Assembly: GCA_015179045.1 (NCBI GenBank)
Contig: WHUZ01000007.1
Coordinates: 918,501 to 982,500 of the forward strand
From: Kalaharituber pfeilii
Taxonomy: Eukaryota; Ascomycota; Pezizomycetes; Pezizales; Pezizaceae
Direction of reading: 5' to 3'
Length of the DNA stretch: 64,000 bases
Positions within the stretch are counted from its first letter, which is position 1, and the number at the start of each line of letters is the position of its first letter. The translations under genes and the position numbers were made by a program. This document shows positions 20,703 to 32,464 of this stretch, in pieces. The notes under the pieces are model-generated. The model saw nothing but the letters and a program-made list of their open reading frames with translations, had not been told where the DNA came from and did not search any database.

Positions 20703-22551
20703 GTACATATATATATACGTAAGTACACGTACCCCAATCCCCTATAAGCTCTACGAATCCGCATGCGTATAATCTAGTTGTATACAAACAAGCACCTCAA
20801 AAGGACTAAGATTCCCATCTTATAGTCCCTATCTAGCATGGTTACCAGCCATGATGTAGAAAGTTACCCTTGAACGATTAATCCTCGTCTCTCGTCTCAC
20901 GATCCTAGCTTGCAATATGATCTGGATTCAATTTGAATTCCAATAATCCAATTGATGATCCGCAATTCACTGCACGATACATATGGTTTTCTACAGCCTA
21001 GTGCCGATAACGCGTTATATGCGCATACCGCGTGCAGGTGTTACTAGCTACCTGCATTGGCATCTACACTGTACTTGTGTAAGCTTTGGCGCATATGCAC
21101 CATATACTTCCCGCAGAGTGCAAATAAAGTGTGCACTACATAAGACTCGGCACTAGGAACTTCTAGATCCATAGTCGAACAGAAACCAGCCATCTTATAT
21201 TTTTCAATCTTGTGTTCCGCCGTATAATTATTCGGAACAAATAGGAACCCCATATATCAAAGATCGTACGTGAAATTGTGTACGTGAAAGACTGATGACT
21301 GACCGCCCTTCCCCTCCAAGGGCAACTATGCTTGTTTCAGTTAACGTCGACTAGTCTGGATAAATAGACTGGTTAATGGCTGGCTAAACGTCGATAATCC
21401 ATACAAAGTACTGCTGGGATTAGTGCTACTCTGGGGATGATGAAAATTACCTAGTTGTAGTTTCGTACACCTAGTTGCAGAACCCAAATACCTTACTTAC
21501 AATGTATATTGTTACTTAACCTAATTAAACCTACCAGCATCTCCAGTCTAGTCTGGTTGAAAGTATCTCCCAAATACACATAATGCACCCTCCCCATCTC
21601 CAACCCCACTCATATGGAATTCGTGCGTCCGAATAGGGCAAATGTAAGCGAAATATGTTTCATTCTGACACTCTATAACCTGAATCCTCCGAACGCGCAC
21701 AGTGCGTTCGTATAGATACAATCGAAAGTACGTACACGAATGGATAAACGGCTTCGGCTGCACGGCCACGAGCTCTAGTAACGAGCATATTCGAAAGTTT
21801 ACGTGTGCACAGCTGTCGTTACCGTATACGCAATTAGTCCTCCGCTTCATGACATCTGCATTTGGTATATGCGTATAGATAGATAACTGGCTATATGTAC
21901 TTATGCCCCAAGTACTTGATGCGTAGTCCTACTTTCGCCTGTGTAATGTACGACAAAACGTGAATGTTCAAGATCCTTAATTCTTTTCTTACGTGTCCAG
22001 CACCATAGTAATCTCTTCACCACCAACAACACACGCACGCACACAGAGAGAGGGCACGCATGACCCATCGAAATCCGATTATCATGCACGTGTTCTACTG
22101 GCACTGTTGAGTCTGGTCTGGGCAGTCGGTTGCATTCAGCAGCCAACCATGTGCATTACTGACATGTATCCATCTTCAGCTTACATACTACGTATTGACT
22201 TCACCAAATCTTGATTTTTCGACGGAGCGCTCGTATGCTAGCACTATATATACAAACCTTCCCATTCTAGCATCGTCATCATGTTTTTCGCAGCAAGAAT
22301 TTTGCTAGATGCGGAAATTTTGTTTCATTTAAAACAAAAGGCCACCCTCATGTAGAGCAAAACGAATCATAGACGTAACCCAAGATCTGCAGTTTTCACA
22401 CATACGCATATATATACTTACTCACTCACTCACTCGTTCAATAATTCAAGTACGGAAAGCAAGATACGTAGTACAAGACCTTTGCCGACCGTGATACAAA
22501 ATAGTACCACAGTACTACTTACTTAACTTGCAGCAAGAACAAGAAAGCAGT
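20703..22551. other. intergenic, no gene seen
   Basis: AT-rich sequence; short tandem CTCACTCACTCACT near 22422. No recognisable genes. Confidence 0.45.
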
Positions 22552-22553
22552 TA

Positions 22554-24379
22554 CCAGTACTGGATAGGATACGATCTGCGGATAGGAAGCGACCGGGAAT
22601 AGAGTACCCTCCCCCAATTACCAACGCAGTCAATATTTCATAGAATAGTAAATACATATATGCGATGCTGTGAGTATGGGCCAAATTGAGTGCGCTGATT
22701 CTAAATCTGCAGTCAAAAGAATGAAAAAGCTACATCTAAAGTATCTACAATTTTATACACCTCACTACCTTGCAGAATACCCCCCTCCAGCATTCACGAG
22801 CTCATACGCATCTTACAGCATTCCACCCACTAGTACATTGCTGGCAGTGGTGCCTCCAGTGTTATAGTATGATAAGAGAGTAGCAGAAGCTCAAGGCTTG
22901 CACTATAGCACTGTACGTACCTTCTTATATAGAGCCTAAATCTATTTTTTAGTCCAAATTAGTGAATTCAAGCACGTCACCTCTGGATTGTGACTTCAGC
23001 AACTTCCATTCTGACCTAGCTGGCTGCGAATTGACTTCTATAGCTCTAGGAGCTCATGTAGATGCTGCACCTTCTCTCCCAAACACCTCACAGCTCTAGT
23101 ACTATGAGAATTTAACTCTAAAAGCTCTCCTGCATCACCACTCTACCATCAGCTTCAACCCTCACCTCACCCTAACCACAATAGCTCATTGCCTACACTA
23201 TTGCCCATGTCCTTGACTACACCCTTACTTATCATAGCCACAGCTATAGTGTTTGTACTTGACTCATAGTCTAGCAACAGCTATTTAACTGTTTTGGCTC
23301 GGTTAAGTAGCTACTTCTGTTATTTTTAAGAAGTTAATAAAAAATACTAGTAACTGCCTGTTAACTCTTAATAGAAGGATATATTGGTTTCTTGTATCAC
23401 TGATGAGATATTACTACCTGCTCTTGTACTAGGTTCTACTTCAATCCTAGTAGAGGTGACTCTGGTTATAATATAGGCAAGAATCCGACCGATTTCTTTA
23501 TTATTACTATAGCAAACGTACTTTCTTTATCTGTATACATAAAAAATCTGGCCCATTCCTTCACTACAGTGAGTTTTTCACTAAAAAGAGGTTTATTATA
23601 GCCAGAATTACTTGTATTCAAATTATCATAAGCCTTACTCTATCGAGCTCCTCCTCTACTATCTCCCATATGTTCTAGTGACCCTTACGTCAGTGTAAGT
23701 CTCAAATTCACACATATTACCACTTGGCAGCATCCTTCCATGCTCTCCGTGCTAGTTATATAGATGAGAGCTAGAAAAATACTAGAGAGGGGAAGAGGTA
23801 GCAGAGCCACCTATTTAGCTGAATTCTTGGAGGTAGAGCTGCTAGAGACTCAGATATCTGAAGAAGTAGTGGCATTTGCATGCACTCTTCTACCCAATAT
23901 ATATAGAGCTTGATTCCAAACCGGTATCTTCAATTCTCCTCCTCTGAAGAGCTAAATAAGATTGAGATTAATAACTAGAAAAATATATGAACTTTTGGAA
24001 ATATATATAATAGTACTTACAATGCTATACAATAGATCTTGAGCTTCTACTAACCTTATATTATAATTTAGTCCTCACAACCCCGTTGCCATCAGTAGGC
24101 AGGCGAGTAGTGTATTTTAGAATGGGTATAAGCTTATGAGGGCCGGAGGGGGATATTCTGCAAGGTAGTGAGGTGTATAAAACTGTAGATGCTGTAGATG
24201 TAGCTTTTTGGTCCTTTTGACTGCAGATTTAAAATCAGCGTACTCAATTTAGCCCATACTCAATGCATCGCATATATGTATTTACAATTCTGTGAAATAT
24301 TGACTGCATTTGGTAGTTGGGGAGGGTACTCTAATCCCGGTCGCTTCCTATCCGCAGATCGTATCCTATCCAGTACTGG
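22554..24379. mobile_element. 1.8-kb element with long terminal inverted repeats
   Basis: Ends are CCAGTACTGGATAGGATACG and its reversed form, flanked by TA at 22552-22553 and 24380-24381. The inverted arms extend about 250-330 bp inward (for example CTCACTACCTTGCAGAAT on the left and its reverse near 24157). The AT-rich centre has no open frame of note; it may be a decayed autonomous element or a non-autonomous derivative. Tc1/mariner-like integration is inferred from the TA. Confidence 0.85.
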
Positions 24380-24397
24380 TACCGCGGCTTGTTAGGG

Positions 24398-24399
<2 letters not shown>

Positions 24400-24429
<30 letters not shown>

Positions 24430-24456
24430 CTCACGTGACCCCGCTTGTAGCTGTGC
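24400..24456 (-). mobile_element. micro-retroposon A, copy 7 (shortest)
   Basis: T-run, CTCACGTGACCCCGCTTGTA and GCTGTGC only; the body is cut about 13 bp short of the usual CCCTGCC edge. Perfect 13-bp duplication GCTTGTTAGGGTC at 24387-24399 and 24457-24469. Confidence 0.9.
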
Positions 24457-24469
24457 GCTTGTTAGGGTC

Positions 24470-27196
24470 AGGCAGGGCTGGAGCGAGATCTACACACCTT
24501 GGACAGGCGATTTCCAGTTATGTAATTGATCTTGGTTTACAACTAATATTCCGGAATCGCCAAATGAAACTCAGATAAATTTAGTACTTCATTCGAACAG
24601 AATTGGTAACATCCGGCTACAAGTATTGATAAGGTTTGAATTAGCATACCTTCTCTGGCTAAAGCCGTGAAGCGTACTCACTGTACTACTAGTAGCACTG
24701 CTGCAGCTGATTCAGCTTGCTCATGCACTTAATCGTCAGGTAGTATCACGGACCAAAACTGAGATATTCACATCACTCAAATGTACTCAGGAAATTTAGA
24801 GCACTATTCGCACCTGACGTCATGTGTTGCATGTTGCTATGAAAGAGACTTGTTGCGATATTATGAGTAGACTAGAGCCGCTGAATAAAGATAGCCTCGC
24901 ATACCCAGAATAACGAAAAAGTAAGAGAACAATGTGACGAAATCCGAAAAATGTACATTCCAGGAAAGTAACAGAAGAGCCAAAAACTCCAACCCGAAAA
25001 GTAAAAAAGAACAGTTACAATAAACAAGGCTTCGAATGACTCCACGCTACGCCTCTCACGATAACAAACCATCCCACCCTATCCGAGCCGCTATTACCAA
25101 TAAATCTCACCCACTTGTTGACCCCTTTCCTTGCTACTCAGCTCCTGGGTAACTAGTAAATCTTTGTATCTGTCGTCCAGAAGTCTCTATCACTCCATCT
25201 GTATCTTCCCCTCGCTGATGTTGGATTTTGATGCATACATCCTTTGCTCCCGCTCCTTACACACGATCACCTCACCGCACAAAGGCATTCGACAAAATGT
25301 GCAGGAGACTGGGTGACGTTCTCCACTCATGGACGAAAGTGAGCTACTGCTCAAGCTGCGAGGCGTTTGACATTCTGCGGGCGACGGTGCTGGTTGAACA
25401 TTCTCTGGGTAACTGAAATAGAGAGGGCGAGAGGCAATGCTTGATTGAAGTGGTGACTGATACTGGAAAGAGTATTCTGGGACAAACTAAAAGAGTCAAA
25501 ATATCAGTACTGGAATAGCTCAACTGTGACTGAGTTTACCAGAAGTGTAGACGCGTCGTACGTTTTGATTGCTCGCTCGTTTCATTTCTTTAATATATCG
25601 GTCCATGTCTCTGGGAGTAACCTTATAAGAATCGTCCTGGAGATGGGCAACTGAGTCAGAACTAGACTTCTCTAAACTTCATCCCTTACAAATCATTATT
25701 GTATCCCGATACTTATGTGTGTGCATTTAGATAGAGTGCACCCCATCATTCCAGTAGATGAATGCATTTGATGCAAGGGATCAGCAGGGAATTTTCCACT
25801 TACACAAAACCAAAAAATACCTCTTCCGGCAAGAAACTCATCAAAATTTCTGGGTGTGAAGGTGAGATTCTCCATTCTTCGGACGATGCACGCAATAAAT
25901 AGTAGCTCGAGCTTAAAAGGGTGGTTTGAACGTCTCAAAGCTGCTGCGGAGTGCTTTGAAGGACAATCAACTAGGTGCGGTTTCTGAAAAAATCGATAAG
26001 CAGCAGGATTAAGTAGTCTGCGATTGAAACAAATGGGATGTAACTGACTTGCTCAAATCAATGCGGGGAACCTTCTAGGGAATCGAGGATTCCGAGTGCG
26101 GAGAAAAAGAAACCTGACTTCGATCGAGTAGGCTGTTGGTACCAGTGATGAAACTCGGTGGCTGAAGCCGGATCCGAAAAGAAGAAACTAGAACCGATAT
26201 ACCCCTCTGGAAGCTAATAATATCGAGATGCGGTGATATGCAACTATTGCCTTGGACAGCAAAACTATACTACTCAAGTGCAGCGCTGCAAGGAAACTCC
26301 GATCCTACCAGTTCCAAAGTTTTCTGGCTAGAAAACTGTTCTCAAGGTAACTGCTCAGGGACGTGCAAATCCGTGTATGGTTTCTGCGGTAGAGTATGAA
26401 ATATGGTGCAGAGAAGAAGATGCAGGCTTGCCAGCTAAACTGCAGCTGGTACTTGTACAGATTTTTCTCCAACACAGCGGTCTTGCAATAGACTGAGAAC
26501 AGGGAAGGAGGGAGGGCTGTCGCGGACTCACGCACAGGAGATGGAGGAATAGGGTTGCATGTGTGGAGTATACGCAGGAAGACGTTATGAGGCGCTTCCT
26601 CTTATAACTCTACCAATAGGGTTATAATTACATGTCTTGATGTAACCTTCCACTGCTGGCGCTGCGCGCCGCAGCTGAGTGGCCGGACGTGCCATGCGCA
26701 TGCCGCCTCCCCCACACGCCTAGCTTTTCCTATGCCTTGCTTGCTATCAACAGGATGTCCTCGCCTCTGATTACTTGTAGATTTGCACGCCATGCGCATG
26801 TACGACGAACATGATAAAGCAGTGTAGTCGATGATCCTACTGTAGTTCACATATACTTGCCAAGGTTACCACTTATGTAACCACTAATACTTGTACTACA
26901 GTAGTGCGAGACCGCATTTAATATAGAATATGCACAATACAGCAAATATGTCGCCTGCTTGTAGGATAAAGTCTGGGTACGAGAATAACTTACCATTAGG
27001 TAGTCTGGTTGCATAACCCCCCGTTGGGGCATACATACTTGCTGCAAGTTCGCAAGCCTTATTGTCGTAGGGCTGCAGTTTGATAATCCTCGGGCTAGCA
27101 CATGTTCACGTATTAGTACTCTCCCGGGAATGAACACTGAGGCCGTCCACACACACACCATATATTCTTGAAGGCTGTCGTGTCGCGTAAGCATAT
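24470..27196. other. intergenic, no gene seen
   Basis: About 2.7 kb without recognisable genes or repeats. Scattered short frames carry no family motif. The motif TAGTCTGGTTGCA, seen as the end of the 45-bp element at 38.6 kb, occurs once at 27001. Confidence 0.45.
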
Positions 27197-27198
27197 TA

Positions 27199-27576
27199 CT
27201 CGCTGGTTCACACAGTATTCGGATACTGCATAATGAATACGCACTATGCGTTTTTTGGGATGGCGCAGTATGCAACTGTTATGTTGTAATTATCAAGGAA
27301 TGGTCATGCGGCTCCTGCTCATAATATAGGTAACGATTGAGTTCAGAATGATGGCCAAGAAAATCAGGAAGATAGAAGACTGTAATAGTGGACATGAGGA
27401 CCTTCATTTCGCCATCAGCAGTACTTTTTAGGTGTTTTGACATATACTTAGGTTTTGTACCTAGATACATTTGAATTCTATACTTGCATGCAAGCGAACG
27501 TTGCATATAACACTATTCCCAAAAGCACATAGCTCGTATGCAACATCCAGTGTCCGAATACTTTTGAATCAGCGAG
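27199..27576. mobile_element. 378-bp MITE, CTCGCTSGTTCA family
   Basis: Left end CTCGCTGGTTCACACAGTAT TCGGA and right end (reversed) CTCGCTGATTCAAAAGTATT CGGA are inverted repeats flanked by TA (27197-27198 and 27577-27578). The same terminal sequence occurs in the 79-bp element at 39886-39964. No coding capacity. Confidence 0.8.
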
Positions 27577-27578
27577 TA

Positions 27579-28777
27579 TAAATGCCTTTTAGCCGCTATT
27601 GGCCTACGGGACCAAGATATTGAATGCATGTACATATTAATTAGCCTTGGACTTGCATTGATGTTACAAGTGGGTACAGCCATGCATGTAGAGTGTCCTA
27701 AGTTCTAATACTACTTGCCACAAGCGTCTTTTTATCTCACCTCGACACGAATAGAGCCCAAAACGCCGAATCAATCCAATTCATGGTGATTAAGGTTGTG
27801 ACTTTGCCTTTTAGTCTCCATCCCTGCCAGTCCTAATTTTATCGGATTGTTTGCCACTGTTTTCTACCTGTAAGGTTTTCATGGAACGCGAGGGGTAGCA
27901 TGCATTTGCATGCGGAGCCTGCCACAAGCTTAAGCCTAGCGCGCACGTGGGGTACGGAGATAGCGCAGTTGCAATGTATAAGCCCCTCCAACAACAGTTG
28001 GGTAGCTCGCGATCATGTGTCTTTTGTGCCAGAGTCTATACTATTGGCAAGTCTCAGTTGAAACGGGGCCGATCTTGTGCGGTGATCTCGTAGTATGGGG
28101 ATGCCGGCTGCGCTGTCCCGATCGAACCTTGAGCGCAAATTACTGTAATTAGAGTTCCATGCCCTTTGAATACTTAAGTAGGAAGCCGTATATGTAGGTA
28201 TCAAATAGTACGTATACTCTTAGAAACCACCACAAGGTGCTTCATATCAAGTATTTCGCAACGTCAAGGCAACCAGCCTACGCCACGAGGCCTCAATCTG
28301 CACCAGTTATGTCTATGTGCCGGGCCACTCGTAACAGTGATTCAGTTACCACTGGTCCAGGCTACTCAGTCGCACCACACTTTATTTTATTTTATTTTTT
28401 ATTTTTATTATTATTTTTTTTTATTTTTTATTTTTTTTTTTCCTTTGTACAAAGCAAGATGCACTGCAGGTACTGATCTCGTACCCAGCCTAAGAGACAG
28501 TGTGCTGCCAAGAAATAATAGCAAAGGCACGGCCAAAGCTAAGTTACACATACCTACACGCTCACACGCGTACTATACAGTTAACTTCGAACCCAACCAA
28601 ACAGCCGCTAAGAATGCGGACAACTGTTAGGGAAACAAGTATCTTGTTAGAAAGATGAATTAACACTTCCATTGTGAGCAAAAATACATTCCCCAGGTGA
28701 AAATTCCCTAGTCAGCCTCCAACCATTTTCCTCAAACTCCGCTTAGTCAGCTTCTGGTTTTGAGACTAATAATTCCC
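27579..28777. other. intergenic with a T-rich tract
   Basis: A pure T/A tract at 28379-28442 (TTTTA repeats) could be the decayed tail of an old retroposon, but no body or duplication is recognisable. No gene seen. Confidence 0.4.
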
Positions 28778-28785
28778 GACACTGT

Positions 28786-28852
28786 TTTTTTTTTTTTTTT
28801 TTTTTTATCACATGACCCCGCATGCAGCTGTTCGCCAAGGCAGGGCATTCTT
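28786..28852 (-). mobile_element. micro-retroposon A, copy 8
   Basis: T-run to 28806, ATCACATGACCCCGCATGCA, GCTGTTCGCCAAGGCAGGGC plus six extra bases. Duplication GACACTGT at 28778-28785 and 28853-28860. Confidence 0.85.
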
Positions 28853-28860
28853 GACACTGT

Positions 28861-29631
28861 ACTTAGCCTCCTCCAAGCGAAAAGTCCTTTACTGCAGTAA
28901 AAACGCTCTACAGCGATATACTTTCTCTTCAATGAAATACTTTCTCTTCAGCAAAAATCCCATTCTAGCGAAATACGCCTCTCTAGCAAATTCTAGAGAA
29001 TCATACTAAAATACATGTGTATGAACGAAGATTCAAAAATACTAAAATCATGTTACCAGAGGATGATATATAAGTAAAAGAACACACAAACAAAGAAATA
29101 CTCTAAAGCGTTGAACAAAATTTCAAGTACGTAATGTGACAACTGAGATATTTAGCAGCTAACCCGTTCTATGATATTAGTTTTGTAGTGTAAAAAGGTC
29201 AATACAGCGTTGTATGATACAAGTACGCGTTTCGTGAATGGCCCGGGCCAGTGGTGACTGGAACGTTAGTTACGAGTGGCCTGGCACATCTATTTAAACA
29301 GCTATGATAGCACTGTTACTTACCGGCAGTAGTAGCGTTACATTTGATAACTCAGATGGCGCGGTACTTCACAATGACGCCTCACCTAGGTTATCAAGCG
29401 TGTTCCTCTTGTAATTAGTGCCGACTGCATACAATTTCCCAAATTTGCAATCGCATTGTATCCCCAGTTTAGTGCACCCGTTTGCCTGGAGGAAATTTCC
29501 CCACTGTATTGATGGGTATTCTGAAGTACATATCTATGCGTATGGAGATAGTTTGCGCATATATGCACTTCTTAACCATTCACAAATAGTTTGTTTGAGC
29601 TTCTTCCCCTGTAGCAATACGTTCAAGCTCA
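28861..29631. other. intergenic, no gene seen
   Basis: AT-rich; a GGCC/GAGTGGCC block near 29240-29290 resembles part of the element at 14.6-14.8 kb. Confidence 0.4.
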
Positions 29632-29633
29632 TA

Positions 29634-30489
29634 CTGTGGTTCACCACTTTCCCGGACACACCACTTTCCCGGACACATTTACCACCAGAACTGCGCAACT
29701 TTCGCACTCAATATCTCAACAACCACAACAGCATTTGTGAATGCACTTTGTGTAGCTATTAGACACAGTGTAATTCTTGCTATCTAGCACTTTTTCTTCA
29801 TCAAAAATTGTGGCTGCAAAGGGATTATGGCTTGTCGCTTTTTTGTTGGAAGGCTTGGCATTTATTTGTATGGGATCTCCATACAAATGTCACCACCCCC
29901 GAATTCTGCATGCTACACCTGCAATCAATTCATGAAAAAAACTCAGACACTCACATTCAATAGCATCACTCAGTCGGAAACTATGAACAACGTAGTTAGG
30001 TAATAACTGTAGTGGTTGTGAAATTATTCACAATATTCATATTTCCCATAGAAACCATTTGTATGAGAACAATGCCCAAAAGTAGATAGTTGTACACCAA
30101 CTCTGCAATTCAACAAATGAAAGTAAACTAAATGCAGCACCTTACTATACCTCTTCAGGTGATTCTTGACATATACTATCATAGCTATTGTAATTAGCGT
30201 TGAAGAGTAGGACTACATTCGAGTCTGATGAACATTTTGTATGGAGATCCCATACAAATAAATGCCAAGCCTTCCAACGGAAATGCGACAAGTCATAATC
30301 CCTTTGCACCCCCAATTTTTGATGAAGAAAAGGTGCTAGATAGCAAGAATTACACTTTATCTAATAGCTACACAAAGTGCATTCACAAATGCTGTTGTGG
30401 TTGTTGAGATATTGAGTGCAAAAGTTGCGCAGTTTTGGTGGTAAATGTGTCCGGGAAAGTGGTGTGTCCGGGAAAGTGGTGAACCACAG
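29634..30489. mobile_element. 856-bp element with about 265-bp terminal inverted repeats
   Basis: The left arm (29634-29905) and right arm (30232-30489) are near-perfect inverted copies. The ends read CTGTGGTTCACCACTTTCCC, with the tandem motif CACTTTCCCGGACACA twice at each end. Flanking TA at 29632-29633 and 30490-30491. No coding capacity. Transcription through it would give a long hairpin RNA (inference). Confidence 0.88.
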
Positions 30490-30491
30490 TA

Positions 30492-31272
30492 TACCTTTGT
30501 GTAGCTGCTCATTTGCAATAGCTATTTATGGAATCCGTTGTTGACAGAGATAATCGGTGGTGTACCGTATAGAGCATTGCGATACAATTGTTGAGAACAG
30601 AGCCCTTTGCAAAGTCCTAATATTCCGGATACTACTGCCCATGTCTTGCTGCAACCTGGTGATAGAGAAAATCCAGAGTTGCCATAGTTACCCAGAGAGT
30701 CGTCGAGTCCAGCTCGCCGGAGCAGTCAAAGGCCGGGTGAGCTGTGAAATGTGGAAAGCTGCATACATTTGCCACGAGTTGAGGTTCCACTTTGTTTTTG
30801 AGCTACAAATAGGCTACAAATGCGCACGCTTATATGCAGAAAGGACACCACTAGTAGACGACCTGGTGCTGATACCTTCTCATCTGTCCTGTGGCAGGCA
30901 CACGTGAGAGTGTGAACATATAAAGGTGTACATGGTCCAGCCACTTCGGGGATACAAACGACGTATCCATACACGGTTGAAAGCCTAAATTGTGCAAGCT
31001 GAGGGTAGTACGGTTGCAGGCTGTGTGGGGAGTTGAAGGAGACAGCAGCCTACTGCGTACGGTAGTGAAAGTAGCTGAGAAGCTGGCCGCTACCGAGGAA
31101 GGCGAGGTGGGCAGTCAAGGACTTTCGTGGAGGTGGTGGAAGAGGGCTTGCGTTGAAGGGAGAGAGGAGGTGCAGGGGATGTGCGAGATAGCTTGGGCGG
31201 CCGTAGGTCTTGCCGAGGAGTGGAAGTTGGAAGGTTCATCAGTTGGAGGAGGTGGACACATGAGTTACGTAC
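30492..31272. other. intergenic with an unassigned GC-rich frame
   Basis: The plus-strand frame 30990-31280 (96 aa, rich in Glu, Gly, Val, Trp) differs in texture from its AT-rich surroundings, but I recognise no domain; it may be a piece of an old mobile element. Confidence 0.3.
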
Positions 31273-31285
31273 TTACTTAACTGTA

Positions 31286-31380
31286 TTTAGCCTGTCTCCG
31301 GGCTATGAGGGCTTGCCCAGGGACCCTGCCATGGCCAAGTGCTACAAGCGGGGTTATGTGATTAAAAAAAAAAAAAAAAA
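31286..31380 (+). mobile_element. retroposon A, copy 9 (longest body)
   Basis: Body of about 78 bp: TTTAGCCTGTCTCCGGGCTA, TGAGGGCTTGCCCAGGGA, then the shared CCCTGCCATGGCCAAGTG and CTACAAGCGGGGTTATGTGA, plus a 17-nt A tail. Perfect 13-bp duplication TTACTTAACTGTA at 31273-31285 and 31381-31393. It reaches further 5' than the others, so it shows what lies upstream of the short body in the source transcript. Confidence 0.92.
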
Positions 31381-31871
31381 TTACTTAACTGTATGTACGT
31401 AGCTCTTTCATGCACATTAGCGGTTCGAGACTGCATGTTAGCCGCGTCTCGCAATGCCACCTCTCTCACTCCTTAGATGTTAGCAGGTGGTTCCGTCAGC
31501 TAACAAGCAACACTCTCCTGAAGTTTCGATCTCTCCATTGTACCAAAAAACAATTCGGTCTCCTTTTGACTATATAAAATGAGTAGTCTATCAAAACATG
31601 GACTTCATTTTCTGTTACATCACATGGAGTCTGTCTACACTTCATGACCTCCGTCCCTGACCTCCGGCTCCAGCTCAGATCTCCGGTTCTGCTGTAAAAG
31701 AAGAGGATCCCAGGGACACGAGCTCAAGACTATGTAATCCCGTCCTCATCTACAAAGTAATTCCATGTCTTTACAGTTTGAGGTATAACTGTATTCCCTT
31801 ATATCGTGCCCTCGACTGATTGGGCTGGCATCAATAGGGAAGTTTTGATAATAGTAGGGCGAAATCAGTTA

Positions 31872-31949
31872 GGTCGCGTGGCTCCAGCGGCAGAGCATAG
31901 TGCTAATATTGAAACGCGAGGGTTGTGAGTTCGAGTCTCACCGTGACGC
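31872..31949 (+). tRNA. tRNA-Ile(AAT)-like gene with 5-nt insert at the intron position
   Basis: Cloverleaf by eye: acceptor GGTCGCG/CGTGACG (6 of 7 pairs; position 1-72 is G-G), D stem GCTC/GAGC, anticodon stem TAGTG/CGCGA (4 of 5), V loop GGGTT, T arm GTGAG-TTCGAGT-CTCAC. A-box (TGGCTCCAGCGG) and B-box are both good. The anticodon loop CTAATA-[TTGAA]-A has AAT at 31905-31907 and five extra bases exactly between positions 37 and 38, where nuclear tRNA introns sit. GTGCTAATAACGCG is typical of tRNA-Ile(AAT). The mismatched 1-72 pair and tiny insert allow either a functional gene with a minimal intron or an early pseudogene. Confidence 0.65.
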
Positions 31950-32464
31950 ATGGATGCGTGAACAACTGTCGTCGAAATGATTTTGAGTGCTTGCTTTGAT
32001 TTTCAAGTGAAGTTGAAAGCTTTTTGCCCTCATTCCATCAATGATGCTAATCTCGTAAGTTTGCTTATCGCCGCTAATGTGCCTAACTGCTCCACAGAGT
32101 GTCTATGCTCCTCTTTGTAGCTTGTTTGCATGGGACTACAACGAATACCTGACTTCAGCATGAAGCATACAATTACTTGTACTAAACGTACGATCACCGT
32201 TGCTGACTGCCCTACGAGGGCTATCTGTTAACTCGTATGCTCTGCGTACCGAATTTGCCCCTCATTCATACTTATTGATTCTCAGTTTACTCTAAAGTAA
32301 GAATTTAGAAAAAAAATAATAAAAATAAAAAAAAAATATCACGTAGCGCCTCTTGCTCGTGCCTAGACAGGCTGCTTACATACAGTAAGCCAGATTCATG
32401 TCTCCCATTAGGAAATGAACAGTCCGCCCAGAGCAAACCTAGGAACTTCATCACTACCACCCTA
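31950..32464. other. intergenic between tRNA-like gene and P450
   Basis: An A-rich tract at 32309-32338 is followed by TATCACGTAGCGCC, superficially like an A tail next to TCACGTG, but the orientation is wrong for family A. No gene seen. Confidence 0.4.

Noticed and set aside
28379..28442. T/A tract as a further retroposon
   Set aside because: No recognisable body or duplication on either side.
32309..32360. A-rich tract followed by TATCACGTAGCGCC as another A copy
   Set aside because: The tail and the TCACGTG-like side are in the wrong order, and the body does not match beyond a few bases.
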